Shown: positions 50,270 to 60,596, counted from the stretch's first letter. The stretch is DNA of 64,000 nucleotides from Ignavibacteria bacterium (GCA_025612245.1 JAAXKQ010000008.1:114609-178608); one strand, 5' to 3'. The notes: a model not told the origin generated them from the letters alone. Made by a program: numbers and translations.

Positions 50270-52906
50270 ATGGCATTTAATTTCAGTAAACTAACAGTTA
50301 AAGCGCAGGAGATAATCCAGAACGCGCTTGAAATCGCTCAGAATTACAATAACCAAATTATTGAACCTGAGCATTTGCTTGCTGCAATGATTCAGGATGA
50401 ATCAGGCATTGCAGTTTCTTTCTTAAGAAAAGCAGAAATAAACATAAATCACCTTAAACTTAAGGTTAACGAACTCCTGGAAAGACTCCCGAAAGTCTCC
50501 GGCGCCTCTACCGGCAACCAGCAGCTGTCGGGACAAACCGCACGCCTGCTCGACCAGGCATCCGAAGAAGCAAAGAACCTTAAGGACGAGTACGTCTCTA
50601 CCGAGCACCTCCTGCTTGCACTCGTGGACGGCGAGGGCATGGCAGGGCAGCTTATTCGCGATAACGGCGTAAACCACGATACGCTTCTTGCTGCACTCAA
50701 AGACATCAGGGGAAACCAGAGGGTTACTTCGCAGAACCCGGAAGACACTTACCAGGCACTCGTAAAATATGCACGCGACTTAAATGAGCTTGCACGTTCA
50801 GGTAAGCTGGATCCCGTCATCGGACGCGACGAAGAAATAAGACGCGTACTGCAGGTCTTGTCCAGAAGAACTAAAAATAACCCCGTACTTATTGGCGATC
50901 CCGGCGTGGGTAAAACCGCAATCGCAGAAGGCATAGCACACAGAATCGTAAGCGGCGACGTACCGGAAAACCTGAAGACAAAAAAAATATTCGCACTCGA
51001 CCTCGGATCTCTCGTTGCAGGCACCCAGTTCAGAGGACAGTTTGAAGAAAGACTTAAAGCGGTAATTAAAGAGGTGCAGGATTCGAACGGTGAGATAATA
51101 CTCTTTATCGACGAGCTCCATACGCTCGTAGGAGCTGGCGCAGTACAGGGCTCAATGGATGCGGCAAACATTCTTAAACCTGCGCTTGCAAGAGGCGAGC
51201 TCCATGCAATTGGAGCTACAACTCTGAATGAATATAAAAAGTATATTGAAAAGGACGCGGCCCTCGAAAGACGTTTCCAGCCCGTGCTCGTTGGCGAACC
51301 CTCTGAAGAAGACGCTATTTCTATCTTAAGAGGCCTCAAAGAACGCTATGAGGTGCACCACGGCGTTAGAATTACAGACGGCGCAATTGTTGCCGCGGTC
51401 CAGCTTTCAAACAGATACATCGCCGACCGCTTCCTGCCCGATAAGGCAATTGACCTTATTGACGAGGCGGCTTCAAAACTCAGAATTGAAATCGACTCAA
51501 TGCCCGAAGAACTCGACACGGTCGAACGAAAAATCAAACAGCTTGAAATTGAAAGGGTGGCTCTCGAAAGGGAAAAAGACGAGGATTCGGCACGCAGAAT
51601 CTCTGAGCTGAATAGGGAAGTAAGCGAACTTACAGAAGAACGCAATAAACTTAAAAGCCACTGGAAACTGGAGAAGGATAAAATTCAGCAGATCCAGAAA
51701 ATGAAAAGCGACATCGAAAACGCTAAACTTCAGGCAGAACAGTATGAGCGCGAGGGCGACCTGGGTAAAGTTGCGGAACTCAGATACGGCACAATTGCAA
51801 CGCTTGAAAAAAGACTTAAAGAGGAATCCGCCCGGCTTTCTGAAATCCAGCACGACCACAAAATGCTCAAGGAGGAAGTTGAGGCCGAAGACATCGCAGA
51901 GGTCGTGGCCAAGTGGACAGGCATTCCCGTTCAGCGCATGATGGAAAGTGAACGCAGCAAACTGATCAGAATGGAGGATGAACTCCATAAAAGGGTAGTT
52001 GGCCAGGAGGCAGCCGTAAACGCGGTTTCAAACGCCATCAGACGCTCACGTACGGGACTTCAGGACGTTAACCGCCCTATCGGCTCATTCATTTTCCTCG
52101 GTACTACCGGCGTCGGTAAAACAGAACTTGCAAGGGCTCTTGCTGAATTCCTCTTCGACGACGAACACGCTATGGTAAGAATCGATATGTCTGAATATAT
52201 GGAAAAGTTTTCCGTCTCAAGACTCATCGGTGCGCCTCCGGGATACGTGGGATATGAAGAAGGCGGACAGCTCACAGAAGCCGTGCGCAGAAGGCCCTAC
52301 TCTGTTGTGCTTCTCGATGAAATTGAAAAGGCTCACCCCGACGTCTTTAATATACTGCTTCAGGTGCTAGACGACGGACGCCTTACGGATAACCAGGGGA
52401 GAACTGTTAATTTCAAAAATACAATTATCATCATGACTTCCAACCTCGGCTCACACCTCATACAGGAAAAACTCGAGACAATGACCGAGGAAAATGCATC
52501 CTACGTACTGGATGACCTGAGGGTAAAACTTGTGGACATGCTCAGAAAAACCATAAGACCCGAATTCCTGAACCGTATAGACGAAGTGGTTCTCTTTAAG
52601 CCGCTGCTTAAGACCGAACTCCGCAAAATTGTAGACATCCAGCTTGAAAGGGTGGGTAAAATGCTGCACGATAAGGACCTCGCAATTACGGTTGACGATG
52701 AGGCAAAGGACTGGCTTTCAACTATTGGCTACGACGTCACCTACGGCGCAAGGCCTCTTAAGAGAACTATACAGAACTACCTCATTAACCCTCTTTCTAC
52801 ACAGCTTCTTATGGGCAGCTTTGCTCCCGGCGATACAATAAGTGTTACACTTGGCGACAGGGGTAAACTTGAATTCCATAGGCAGGAACCCGTAAAACAG
52901 GAATGA
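50270..52906 (+). CDS. clpB: ClpB disaggregase
   Basis: An 878-residue Hsp100 that rescues aggregated proteins with DnaK. The N-terminal double Clp repeat is at about 5-145. The first AAA domain has GDPGVGKT, and the long middle coiled coil (about 410-525) distinguishes ClpB from ClpA and ClpC. The second AAA domain has GTTGVGKT and the pore loop [13 protein letters not shown]. The start is the ATG at 50270 (MAFNFSKLT), with GGAGCGGA upstream; an in-frame ATG 39 bases earlier gives a non-family extension. No CIRCE element is seen upstream. It is a single-gene unit. Confidence 0.97.
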   Translation: MAFNFSKLTVKAQEIIQNALEIAQNYNNQIIEPEHLLAAMIQDESGIAVSFLRKAEININHLKLKVNELLERLPKVSGASTGNQQLSGQTARLLDQASEEAKNLKDEYVSTEHLLLALVDGEGMAGQLIRDNGVNHDTLLAALKDIRGNQRVTSQNPEDTYQALVKYARDLNELARSGKLDPVIGRDEEIRRVLQVLSRRTKNNPVLIGDPGVGKTAIAEGIAHRIVSGDVPENLKTKKIFALDLGSLVAGTQFRGQFEERLKAVIKEVQDSNGEIILFIDELHTLVGAGAVQGSMDAANILKPALARGELHAIGATTLNEYKKYIEKDAALERRFQPVLVGEPSEEDAISILRGLKERYEVHHGVRITDGAIVAAVQLSNRYIADRFLPDKAIDLIDEAASKLRIEIDSMPEELDTVERKIKQLEIERVALEREKDEDSARRISELNREVSELTEERNKLKSHWKLEKDKIQQIQKMKSDIENAKLQAEQYEREGDLGKVAELRYGTIATLEKRLKEESARLSEIQHDHKMLKEEVEAEDIAEVVAKWTGIPVQRMMESERSKLIRMEDELHKRVVGQEAAVNAVSNAIRRSRTGLQDVNRPIGSFIFLGTTGVGKTELARALAEFLFDDEHAMVRIDMSEYMEKFSVSRLIGAPPGYVGYEEGGQLTEAVRRRPYSVVLLDEIEKAHPDVFNILLQVLDDGRLTDNQGRTVNFKNTIIIMTSNLGSHLIQEKLETMTEENASYVLDDLRVKLVDMLRKTIRPEFLNRIDEVVLFKPLLKTELRKIVDIQLERVGKMLHDKDLAITVDDEAKDWLSTIGYDVTYGARPLKRTIQNYLINPLSTQLLMGSFAPGDTISVTLGDRGKLEFHRQEPVKQE

Positions 52907-52916
52907 TACATAAACG

Positions 52917-52949
52917 AGAAAAGGCCGCTTCAAATGAGCGGCCTTTTCT
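52917..52949 (+). terminator. Terminator after clpB
   Basis: A perfect 13-bp stem (52917-52929 with 52937-52949) with T residues in the descending arm, 10 bases after the stop. Confidence 0.85.
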
Positions 52950-52977
52950 GTGACAATTATTTTTAACTCAAACTAAT

Positions 52978-53493
52978 TTAACTTGAAGATTTTTCTTCTG
53001 CCAGCTCTTTATTCCTGTTGTGCTTATTCAGCATGAGCGACCAGATAAAGCCTCCCCCTATTTTGGCCAGGAACTGCCCCATGATTACCCAGGGCATAAT
53101 GTGCCCGAAGGCAATAGTCGGAAATAAAAACGAATCCATAAGAGCACCCGCAAGATTGGAGCCGTTGGACTTTACCATGAAAGATTTTCTTAAAAGCTTG
53201 GAGTATATAAAAGCATCCGCAAAAGCAGCAACGGCAAATGATACCACGCTTGCCATGGCAATTGGGCCTGCGTTCCTGTTAATTATATACGTAATTACCG
53301 AGCCCCCGGCAATCAGCAAAAACATCTTAAGCCACAAGTTGCCGCCCATCCATTTTTCATGAAGCCTGTCGCGAAGCGTAAGATCCAGCCCGATCAGGAA
53401 AAATGCATTTATTGGAGTTGAAATGGGACCGAACCAGAGCACGGTCATATTCGCCAGAACAACTGCAAATAAATAGACTATTATTGAAAGCAT
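52978..53493 (-). CDS. VUT-family membrane protein (queuosine-precursor transporter-like)
   Basis: A 171-residue integral membrane protein with about five or six helices. The motif FGPISTPINAFFLIGLDLTLRDRLHEKW is characteristic of the YhhQ/VUT (DUF165) family, whose E. coli member imports preQ0/preQ1 for queuosine synthesis. The short C-terminal tail is charged. No queuosine genes are adjacent, so the substrate is inferred from the family only. Confidence 0.78.
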   Translation of the reverse strand: MLSIIVYLFAVVLANMTVLWFGPISTPINAFFLIGLDLTLRDRLHEKWMGGNLWLKMFLLIAGGSVITYIINRNAGPIAMASVVSFAVAAFADAFIYSKLLRKSFMVKSNGSNLAGALMDSFLFPTIAFGHIMPWVIMGQFLAKIGGGFIWSLMLNKHNRNKELAEEKSSS

Positions 53494-53617
53494 ATATTGT
53501 ACAACTTCGTTTTTAAATTAAAGAGCTAAACTTATGAATTCTCTAAGATAATTAAAAGCCTGAAAACTTCGCCACGTAAAAACTAATGCCGGAGGCTCCT
53601 TCCATTTTATAACTGAA

Positions 53618-55093
53618 CTACTCAGTATAATGCTTAATTACTTTTATTACGGCTTCATTACAGACCGCACAGAATGGCTTGTTGCCCTTGCTGAACATCA
53701 GGCAGTCAAGCATCGAACGGTATAGTCCCTTTGAAGCATAACCCGCGCCTTCAAATGCACCAACCTTACCCCAGTACTTGCTTTCCTGCAGGTACTTGTC
53801 TGTCTTCTCGGCGCTCAGTTTTGAAAGCTTGTCGGCTTCCTCTTCAACCCTGGAAACTTCTTTTTCAGGGGCACCCTCGCGCTTCATCTGTGCTATCTTG
53901 ATGTTGAGCTCGCGGCGTACTTTCTGGTACGATAGATCCAGGCTGTCGTATCCCGGTTTTTCCCATGGGGTTGGGATCTCAATTCCCGGCGTAGCTAGAG
54001 ATTTCCACTTCAGGCTGTCGGGATTAAGCAAGGCCGTAATATTCGGCTCCACGGGCTCAACTCCCTGCGGGTAGAATTCGTTATATGCCACGTCCGAGGT
54101 ATAGTACTCATCTGCCAGGCCGGCAAAGGAGTGACCGAATTCGTGCAGAAAGACGTACTCATGCCACTGGTTATCCGAAGTAAAAGTACAGAAGAGGTTG
54201 TATATGCCGCCCCCGCCATAACGCTTGTGGTTAACCATTATATAAATGGCGTCATAAGGAACGTGAGCAGCCAGGTCGCGCATAGACTTATTGTCCTCCG
54301 TCAATAGGTAGCGTTCCGAACCTAGTGAGTAAAATGTTGCATTAAGTGCGGTGTTCTTAAAGGAGAGATGGTCCGGCTCGTCGCATCCGCTTTCCTCCGA
54401 GGGCTTGAAGACACCATAAAAATTGAAGTCGTTTTTGTGCGTCTTGTAAGGCTCCTTGTTAAAGAATATGTCCGAGAACTTCTTTAGGTCGTTCCTGAAT
54501 TTCTTTTCTTCCCTTGCCGTATATCCTTCAGCCAGAACTACAACGTCAACCTTCTTATGCGGGTCGCCGCTATAGACCTGCCTTACAACCTTCACGCTTT
54601 TATCCTTCGGCTCCTCCCTTAGTATTGTCCAGTCCGCCGGATCTATTACCTGTTCAAAGAAAGGGTTAAGCTCATTTTTCCTGTTTCTTACCTCAACACT
54701 AAAACGGATCCTGGCCTTGGGATAGGGGATTAGTGCAGACTCCTGGTAAGTCCTTTTAATTCCCTTTAACGCCTCTTCGCTTGTCTTGTATTCGCCAAAG
54801 TAGCTGTCGAAGCCGCGGGAGAAAATGAGCCTGCCCGAAGCCTGATCGTAAACCTTTACGTAGTACTTGCCGTTATTAAAATTGTCAATCAGGTTTTTCC
54901 GGCTTCCGGCCCAGATGCCCTGCTGGTAAATTCTGTCGAGCGTTACAATTTCGCTCCCTGAATCCCCGATGTGAAAATAATCGACCCTCATGGTCTTATC
55001 TAAAAAGTAGTCGTCAAAATTTATTCCTTCCTGCGCATTTACTAGCAGGGGAATAAAAAGAAAGATAAACGACAAAAAATAAAAACACTTCAT
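53618..55093 (-). CDS. Exported zinc metallopeptidase, M64 family
   Basis: A 491-residue exported protein with a signal peptide at residues 1-20 (LLVNAQ). An N-terminal beta-rich M64_N-type domain precedes the M64 peptidase domain. The zinc-binding HEFGH is at 317-321 within FLHEFGHSFAGLADEYY, which supplies the further ligand region. The family was named from an IgA peptidase of a gut bacterium; the natural substrate here is unknown. A charged helical stretch (about 395-440) near the end precedes a Cys-containing tail. Confidence 0.88.
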   Translation of the reverse strand: MKCFYFLSFIFLFIPLLVNAQEGINFDDYFLDKTMRVDYFHIGDSGSEIVTLDRIYQQGIWAGSRKNLIDNFNNGKYYVKVYDQASGRLIFSRGFDSYFGEYKTSEEALKGIKRTYQESALIPYPKARIRFSVEVRNRKNELNPFFEQVIDPADWTILREEPKDKSVKVVRQVYSGDPHKKVDVVVLAEGYTAREEKKFRNDLKKFSDIFFNKEPYKTHKNDFNFYGVFKPSEESGCDEPDHLSFKNTALNATFYSLGSERYLLTEDNKSMRDLAAHVPYDAIYIMVNHKRYGGGGIYNLFCTFTSDNQWHEYVFLHEFGHSFAGLADEYYTSDVAYNEFYPQGVEPVEPNITALLNPDSLKWKSLATPGIEIPTPWEKPGYDSLDLSYQKVRRELNIKIAQMKREGAPEKEVSRVEEEADKLSKLSAEKTDKYLQESKYWGKVGAFEGAGYASKGLYRSMLDCLMFSKGNKPFCAVCNEAVIKVIKHYTE

Positions 55094-55259
55094 TTTATGG
55101 GCTCCTGTAAAAATTTGTTTCCTAAAATTAAATAAAAGAATTCACAATTAGGAATAGCGGGGAAAAGGATTATATTAAAAAAGGGGACAGTTATATCTTA
55201 TTATAACCCGAGCCGCCCCCTTTAACCGGAAAGAAAAAAATAATATGCGTGGGAACTTT

Positions 55260-55294
55260 AAATGTTATAACATTTGTTATAATTATAAATAACA
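55260..55294. promoter_or_regulatory. Overlapping palindromic operators upstream of yceI
   Basis: AAATGTTATAACATTT (55260-55275) is a perfect 16-bp palindrome. It abuts TGTTATAATTATAAATAACA (55275-55294), an imperfect palindrome that contains a TATAAT -10 box (55278-55283). This arrangement would let a dimeric repressor, most simply the MarR protein encoded downstream, cover the promoter. Confidence 0.6.
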
Positions 55295-55320
55295 CATTTT
55301 ATCAAAGGAGGAAAATAAAA

Positions 55321-55875
55321 ATGGAAACTGTGCAGAAAGAATCAATCGTTGGCAACTGGGCAATAGATAAATCCCATACAAGAATTCAGTTCTCGGCTAG
55401 ACACATGGTTATTTCAGAAGTTCAGGGCGTATTCAGGGAATACGACCTTAAGATGAAGGTAAACGGCGAAAACTTCACCGACAGCAGCATCGAATTTAAA
55501 ATCAATCCGGCAAGCATCGATACCGGTGTTGCCGACCGTGACGCTCATCTCAGGTCAGAGGACTTTTTCGGCGCGGAAAACTTCAAAGAGATCCGCTTCG
55601 TAAGCCGCTCAATTGAAAAAGCCGACGAGGAAAAATACAGGATGAGGGGCGACCTGACAATCAGGGACGTCACAAAAACAATTGACCTGGACGTCACCTA
55701 CGGGGGACAGATCATGGATCCTTACGGAAACCTCAGGGCCGGCTTTAACGTTACAGGAACCATTAACCGCTTCGACTACGGCCTTAAATGGAACGCCCTT
55801 ATTGAAACCGGCGGCGCCGTTGTAGGAAAAAACATTAAAATTAACTGTGACGTTGAAATAGTAAAACAAAAATAA
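55321..55875 (+). CDS. YceI family protein (cytoplasmic form)
   Basis: A 184-residue lipocalin-like YceI protein, a fold that binds polyisoprenoid or other amphiphilic molecules. Typical motifs are WAIDKSHTRIQFSARHMVISEVQG, DRDAHLRSEDFF and LTIRDVTKTIDLDVTY. It lacks a signal peptide, unlike E. coli YceI. The ATG at 55321 has AAAGGAGG in the ideal position. It is the first gene of the apparent yceI-nitroreductase-pirin-marR cluster. Confidence 0.93.
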   Translation: METVQKESIVGNWAIDKSHTRIQFSARHMVISEVQGVFREYDLKMKVNGENFTDSSIEFKINPASIDTGVADRDAHLRSEDFFGAENFKEIRFVSRSIEKADEEKYRMRGDLTIRDVTKTIDLDVTYGGQIMDPYGNLRAGFNVTGTINRFDYGLKWNALIETGGAVVGKNIKINCDVEIVKQK

Positions 55876-56032
55876 TTAGTAGGCGGAAGTGCCTTAAGAT
55901 CACTTTTTTCTGGCTTACGGCATTTAAGACAAAACAACAACTTGGCAGATCTGGCTTTACGCGGGATTAAACGGAGAGAGAGAGATGAAAAGGACTCTCT
56001 CTTTTCTCCCGCAGAAATTCAAGAAAGGCAAC

Positions 56033-56641
56033 ATGGTTCACGATTTAATTAAAAAAAGATACAGCACCAGAACATTCTCTGAAAAACTTATTGACAGCGA
56101 CATTATTCTCTCACTTTTTGAGGCGGCCAGGTGGGCTCCTTCGGGCGGAAACGAACAGCCATGGCGTTTTATTATTGCGGGGAAAAACGACCCCGAAAAC
56201 TACTGGAAAATCTTCAGCGCCATCAACGAGGGCAACAAGCTCTGGGCAATTAACGCCCCTCTGCTGGTTGTCGGAGTAACAAAGCTTGAAAGGGGAATTG
56301 ACAAAAAATTAAATAAGTATGCCTTTTACGACCTTGCCAGCGCGGTAGCAAACCTGACACTCCAGGCAACCTCTAAAAACCTGTATGTGAGGCAAATGGG
56401 TGGATTTAATCCTTTAATTATAAGGGAGCTCTTTGACATTCCGGAAAATTTCGAGCCGGCAATAGTTCTTGCCGCAGGCTACAAAACAGAAGAAAGCAAC
56501 ATCCCTGAAAACCTGATGATGAGGGAAAAAGCCCCGAGGCAAAGAAAACCCTTAAGCGAAATTGTCTTTAGCGGAAAATTCGGAACCCCGGCAGACCTGG
56601 TCAAACAAAAAGAGGAAGAACAGGTAAAGGAGGAAAAATGA
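56033..56641 (+). CDS. Nitroreductase family flavoprotein
   Basis: A 202-residue FMN-dependent oxidoreductase that uses NAD(P)H to reduce nitroaromatics, quinones or similar electrophiles. The FMN-binding start IKKRYSTRTFSE and EAARWAPSGGNEQPWRF are clear. I choose the ATG at 56033 (MVHDLIKKR), with AAAGG six bases upstream; an ATG at 55985 would add sixteen residues. The end overlaps the pirin ATG by four bases. Confidence 0.88.
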   Translation: MVHDLIKKRYSTRTFSEKLIDSDIILSLFEAARWAPSGGNEQPWRFIIAGKNDPENYWKIFSAINEGNKLWAINAPLLVVGVTKLERGIDKKLNKYAFYDLASAVANLTLQATSKNLYVRQMGGFNPLIIRELFDIPENFEPAIVLAAGYKTEESNIPENLMMREKAPRQRKPLSEIVFSGKFGTPADLVKQKEEEQVKEEK

Positions 56642-57348
56642 ATGTAAATATTCAGAGATCGGAAGACAGGGGACATGCCGAGCACGGTTGGCTCCATTCG
56701 CGTTTCAGCTTCAGCTTCGCAGACTATTATAATCCCGGGAAAATGGGCTTTGGCGCGCTAAGGGTCTTAAATGACGACATAATTGAGCCCTCGGAAGGCT
56801 TCGGTACGCACCCGCACAGCAACATGGAAATTATAACCATAATGCTAAAAGGAGTGCTTGGGCATAAGGACAGCACGGGTAACGCCAAAACACTCAAGGA
56901 AGATGAAATACAGGTTATGTCCGCCGGTTCAGGCATTCAGCACTCGGAATACAACAATTCCAAAACCGAAAGCTTAAACCTCCTGCAGATCTGGATATTC
57001 ACAAAAGAAAGAAACATCAGACCCCGCTACGACCAGAGATATTTTTCTCCGCAGGAAAGAAAAAATAAACTGCAGACCGTAGTCTCGGGCAAAGATATCC
57101 CCGGAGCGCTCTACATACACCAGGATGCGTATCTTTCTCTGGGAGATTTCGAAAAAGGGACCTCCTTTAGCTACAGGATAGAAGAGCCTGAGAACAGGGG
57201 AGTATACTTATTTGTAATAGATGGAAGCGTAAGCTTCAACGGGGAATACCTCTTTAAGAGAGATGCCGCAGAAATAAGCGGGTTAAAGGAAATAAATATT
57301 CATGCAGACGAAAATTCCCGCATCCTGCTGATTGACATTCCCCTCTAA
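56638..57348 (+). CDS. Pirin family protein (YhaK/YhhW-like bicupin)
   Basis: A 236-residue bicupin. The N-terminal cupin has the metal ligands His58 and His60 (GTHPHSNMEI) and His102 and Glu104 (GIQHSEYN), the pattern of quercetinase-type pirins. Enzymatic roles in quinone or flavonoid dioxygenation and redox sensing are described for the family. It is translationally coupled to the nitroreductase (ATGA overlap). Confidence 0.92.
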   Translation: MNVNIQRSEDRGHAEHGWLHSRFSFSFADYYNPGKMGFGALRVLNDDIIEPSEGFGTHPHSNMEIITIMLKGVLGHKDSTGNAKTLKEDEIQVMSAGSGIQHSEYNNSKTESLNLLQIWIFTKERNIRPRYDQRYFSPQERKNKLQTVVSGKDIPGALYIHQDAYLSLGDFEKGTSFSYRIEEPENRGVYLFVIDGSVSFNGEYLFKRDAAEISGLKEINIHADENSRILLIDIPL

Positions 57349-57368
57349 AGGAAATATAATTTAATATA

Positions 57369-57863
57369 ATGGATACATATTTAGAAACAAAAGGCTCTTT
57401 GATTGTTAAAGAAATGCGTTTGGAAGATGAAATAAGGCAGGACAGGTTTTCAAACCAGTACCATAAAGCTGTCGTAAACATAATATATACTAACAACTGG
57501 ATTGCAGGCCAGCAGACCAAAATTTTAAGGCCGTACGGAATTACCATGCAGCAATATAACGTGCTGCGCATTCTAAGAGGGCAGCATCCGAACCCGGCTA
57601 CAATAAAGCTCATTAAAGAGCGCATGCTCGACAAAATGTCTGACGCTTCAAGAATAGTCGAAAAGTTACGGGCAAAGGGACTGGTAGAAAGGACCCCCTG
57701 CATCTCGGATAGAAGGAACGTAGACGTTATGATTACACCGAAAGGCCTGGAGCTCTTGGCAAAGATTGACATTCCGGAACACACGCTGGAAAACCGGCTG
57801 AAAAAGCTGAGCCAGGAGGAAATAGAACAGCTGAACTCTCTGCTCGACAAGGCAAGAGGATAA
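57369..57863 (+). CDS. MarR family transcriptional regulator
   Basis: A 164-residue winged-helix regulator. The DNA-binding core runs from about 55 to 125, with ITMQQYNVLRILRG, MSDASRIVEKLRAKGLVER and the wing ISDRRNVDVMITPKG. It follows pirin by 20 bases and probably autoregulates the cluster through the palindromes at 55260-55294. No cysteine is in the usual OhrR sensing position. The start could also be the ATG at 57414. Confidence 0.88.
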   Translation: MDTYLETKGSLIVKEMRLEDEIRQDRFSNQYHKAVVNIIYTNNWIAGQQTKILRPYGITMQQYNVLRILRGQHPNPATIKLIKERMLDKMSDASRIVEKLRAKGLVERTPCISDRRNVDVMITPKGLELLAKIDIPEHTLENRLKKLSQEEIEQLNSLLDKARG

Positions 57864-58066
57864 AGTTCACCTTAATCCAAAAGAGCCACGGTAATTCACA
57901 CACACCCAAAAAATTTAAGAACCTGAAGAGTCACTTCATTTTTAACCTGGAAAGGACAAGTCGGAAAGGGAAATTGAGGACTAATTTTGCACCTGAAATT
58001 GATAAGTTGTTTAAAATTCTTTTTATTATCTTAATGCCTGATTTTATAACTATCAATGGAGAATAG

Positions 58067-58756
58067 ATGAAACGCTCTTTAGTTGTTATACTTACACTAG
58101 CGCTCTTGAGTCTTGCCGCCTGCAGTAAAAATGAAGAATCCAAACCCGTTCAGGCCGCGGGGGTCCACTCAGGCAAAGTTTTAGATAAAATTAATGCTTC
58201 TAATTATACTTACCTCCGCCTCGAGGAAAACGGCAACACTTACTGGGCCGCCGTGCCTCAGATGCAGGTTGAAAAAGGGGAAACCGTACAGTTTTCAAAA
58301 TCCATGGAAATGAAAAATTTCCATAGCGAGTCTTTAAACCGTACTTTTGAATCAATTCTTTTCGTTTCAGACGTCGTTAAAAACGGACATGCGGCACAGC
58401 CTACAATGGGCGCCCACCCGCAGGTTAAATCCGAGCAGGAACAGGTTAAGGTCGACCCCCTCAAAGGAGGCAAAACCGTGGCCGAAATCTACGAACAGAA
58501 AGAATCCCTGAAAGGCAGAAGCGTTCAGGTGCGCGGCAAGGTGGTAAAATTCAACCCCGGCATTATGGGTAAAAACTGGATTCATATTCAGGATGGCACG
58601 AATACCGCCGGAAACTACGACCTTTTAATTACCAGTAACGACGAAGCCCAGTTAGGAAGCGTCGTTGTTGTGGAGGGAAAAGTCTCGGTCAATAAAGATT
58701 TCGGAGCCGGATATTCTTATTCTGTCCTTCTGGAGGATGGGAAAGTAAAAAAGTAA
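58067..58756 (+). CDS. Lipoprotein with OB-fold-like C-terminal domain
   Basis: A 229-residue lipoprotein (lipobox LAAC, Cys19). The first half includes a short beta-barrel-like region (YTYLRLEENGNTYWAAVPQMQVEKGE). The C-terminal about 95 residues (VAEIYEQKESLKGRSVQVRGKVVKFNPGIMGKNWIHIQDGT) resemble OB-fold nucleic-acid-binding modules of the YhdP/GW-like secreted type. The ligand is unknown. GGAGAA lies close before the ATG. A terminator follows. Confidence 0.75.
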   Translation: MKRSLVVILTLALLSLAACSKNEESKPVQAAGVHSGKVLDKINASNYTYLRLEENGNTYWAAVPQMQVEKGETVQFSKSMEMKNFHSESLNRTFESILFVSDVVKNGHAAQPTMGAHPQVKSEQEQVKVDPLKGGKTVAEIYEQKESLKGRSVQVRGKVVKFNPGIMGKNWIHIQDGTNTAGNYDLLITSNDEAQLGSVVVVEGKVSVNKDFGAGYSYSVLLEDGKVKK

Positions 58757-58783
58757 GCTTCTCCTTTTGATAGTATTTTTTGC

Positions 58784-58833
58784 AGCCTTTCTTATGGAAG
58801 CATAAAAACGTTCCGTTTAAGAAAGGCTTTTTT
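58784..58833 (+). terminator. Terminator after the OB-like lipoprotein
   Basis: AGCCTTTCTTA (58784-58794) pairs with TAAGAAAGGCT (58818-58828), with an inner GGAA/TTCC stem, followed by six T residues. The right arm overlaps the last codons of the convergent kinase gene. Confidence 0.8.
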
Positions 58834-60370
58834 GTGCCTCTTCAGATTTTCCGGCTTCCTCGGGAATTGTAAAGCGGAAAGTGCTCCCTTTACCGTGCTC
58901 GCTTTCCACTTCTATCGTGCCCCCGTTCATCTGCACAAACTCGCGGCATAATACAAGCCCCAGGCCCGTTCCTTTCTCGTTTTCCGTTCCCTCGCGCGTC
59001 AGATTCTCATCTATCCTGAACATCCTTTCCATATCCTCTTTTCTGATGCCTATTCCCGTGTCTGCAACACTCACCTCAACGTAGCCATTCCTCTTTTTTG
59101 CTGCAAGCCTTATCTCCCCGCCCGAAGCGGTGAACTTTATGGCATTCGAAAGCAGATTCCTTAAAACACTGTCTATCATATCCTTGTCGGCATAAACCTC
59201 GTATGAGTTATCGAGGCTGCAGTAGAGCTTTATGTTCTTCCTGCCGGCATTTATGTTATAAATGTTCAGTATCTCGTCAAGGAGTTCATTCAGACTGAAC
59301 CTGTCAGGCGAAAACTCCATCTTGCCCGTATTGATCCTGGCCCACTGCAGAAGGTTCTCAATGAGCTTAAGAAGGCTGTTAAGCGACTTATATATCCTGA
59401 AGGAAAAGTCCTTGATCTCATCGTGCGTCAGCTCCTCGATGTGCTTGTGCATGTACTCCGAAAAACCGAGCAGGGCGGAGAAGGGGCTTCTTAAGTCGTG
59501 CGCAACTATGGAGAAAAATTTATCCTTACTCGCATTTAACTCTTTAAGTTTACGGTTCAGCTCCGACATTTCCCGGGCATTGTTCTCAAGGGCCAGTTCG
59601 GTCTGTTTTCTTTTAGTTATGTCTTCAATTACCGAAAGGAAGTACTTCGGGGCCTCCGGGCTTTCCTCAACCAGTGAACGCGTCAGCTGGCACCAGACGT
59701 AATAACCATCCTTATGCATATATCGCTTCTCAATTGTATAGGTATCAATTTCATAGCTGAGCAGCTCGTCAATCTTTTCCTGGTCGCGCCCCAGGTCGTC
59801 AGGATGGGTCATCTTAATGCAGTTCATGGTAAGGATTTTTTCGGACGTATAGCCCAGTATGCCGCACAGCTTGCTGTTTACCCTCAGCCAGTCGCCTTCG
59901 GTTGAAACGTGTGCAATTCCCACCGCGGCCTGCTCGAACGTGGAGCGGAAGCGCTCCTCGCTGCGGCGGAGTTTTTCGTCAATTCTTTTCCTTTCAATTG
60001 CATATCGTATCGAACGAAGAAGAATGTTGCTGTCTATCTGCCCTTTTACAAGGTAATCCTGTGCCCCCATTTTAACCGCCTCAAAGCCCAGCTCCTCGTC
60101 GTCAAGACCGGTCATAATGACGACTGGAACCACTCTTTTCGCCTCATGAAGCCTTTCGAGTGTCTTAAGCCCCGTACTGTCGGGAAGTCCAAGATCCAGA
60201 AGCACGAGGTCGCATTCGTTGCTGTTAAGAAATTCTATTCCGGAGGCTAAATCCGCTGCGTGATTAAGCACCAGGCGGCCCTGCCTGACGTCTTTCAGCA
60301 TCTCTTTTATCAGCCGGACATCGCCCGGGTTATCCTCAATCTGGAGGATACGTATTTCTTTGCGTTCCAT
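58817..60370 (-). CDS. Hybrid sensor: receiver-PAS-histidine kinase
   Basis: A 517-residue soluble signalling protein. An N-terminal receiver domain has the acidic pair Glu12-Asp13, phosphoacceptor Asp59 and Lys109. It is followed by a PAS domain (about 140-255), a coiled linker, a HisKA domain with His291 (FSIVAHDLRSPFSALLG) and a HATPase domain with NLLSNAIKF, DTGIGI and GTGLGL. There is no membrane segment, so it senses inside the cell or takes phosphate from another kinase. No output response regulator is nearby. The receiver-first order suggests it is an intermediate in a phosphorelay. Confidence 0.93.
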   Translation of the reverse strand: MERKEIRILQIEDNPGDVRLIKEMLKDVRQGRLVLNHAADLASGIEFLNSNECDLVLLDLGLPDSTGLKTLERLHEAKRVVPVVIMTGLDDEELGFEAVKMGAQDYLVKGQIDSNILLRSIRYAIERKRIDEKLRRSEERFRSTFEQAAVGIAHVSTEGDWLRVNSKLCGILGYTSEKILTMNCIKMTHPDDLGRDQEKIDELLSYEIDTYTIEKRYMHKDGYYVWCQLTRSLVEESPEAPKYFLSVIEDITKRKQTELALENNAREMSELNRKLKELNASKDKFFSIVAHDLRSPFSALLGFSEYMHKHIEELTHDEIKDFSFRIYKSLNSLLKLIENLLQWARINTGKMEFSPDRFSLNELLDEILNIYNINAGRKNIKLYCSLDNSYEVYADKDMIDSVLRNLLSNAIKFTASGGEIRLAAKKRNGYVEVSVADTGIGIRKEDMERMFRIDENLTREGTENEKGTGLGLVLCREFVQMNGGTIEVESEHGKGSTFRFTIPEEAGKSEEAQKSLS

Positions 60371-60596
60371 AAAAGCTTCATTTTATGAATAATGGCTGTC
60401 TTCCAGTTATCCCTGTACGGAAAAAGTAAGCATAATAGCGGAAAAAAAAGAGAGAGGGAGATGCAAAAGGAAGATAAAAACCTTTTTTAAGAAATTTCCA
60501 CCTTCCTTTCCAAATTTTCTTTCCGTTTTCAGAACTTCATTCTCTATAGTAAATAAAGAAGAATTTCCGAAATAAAAAAGTGCACCGTCTTAAAAG

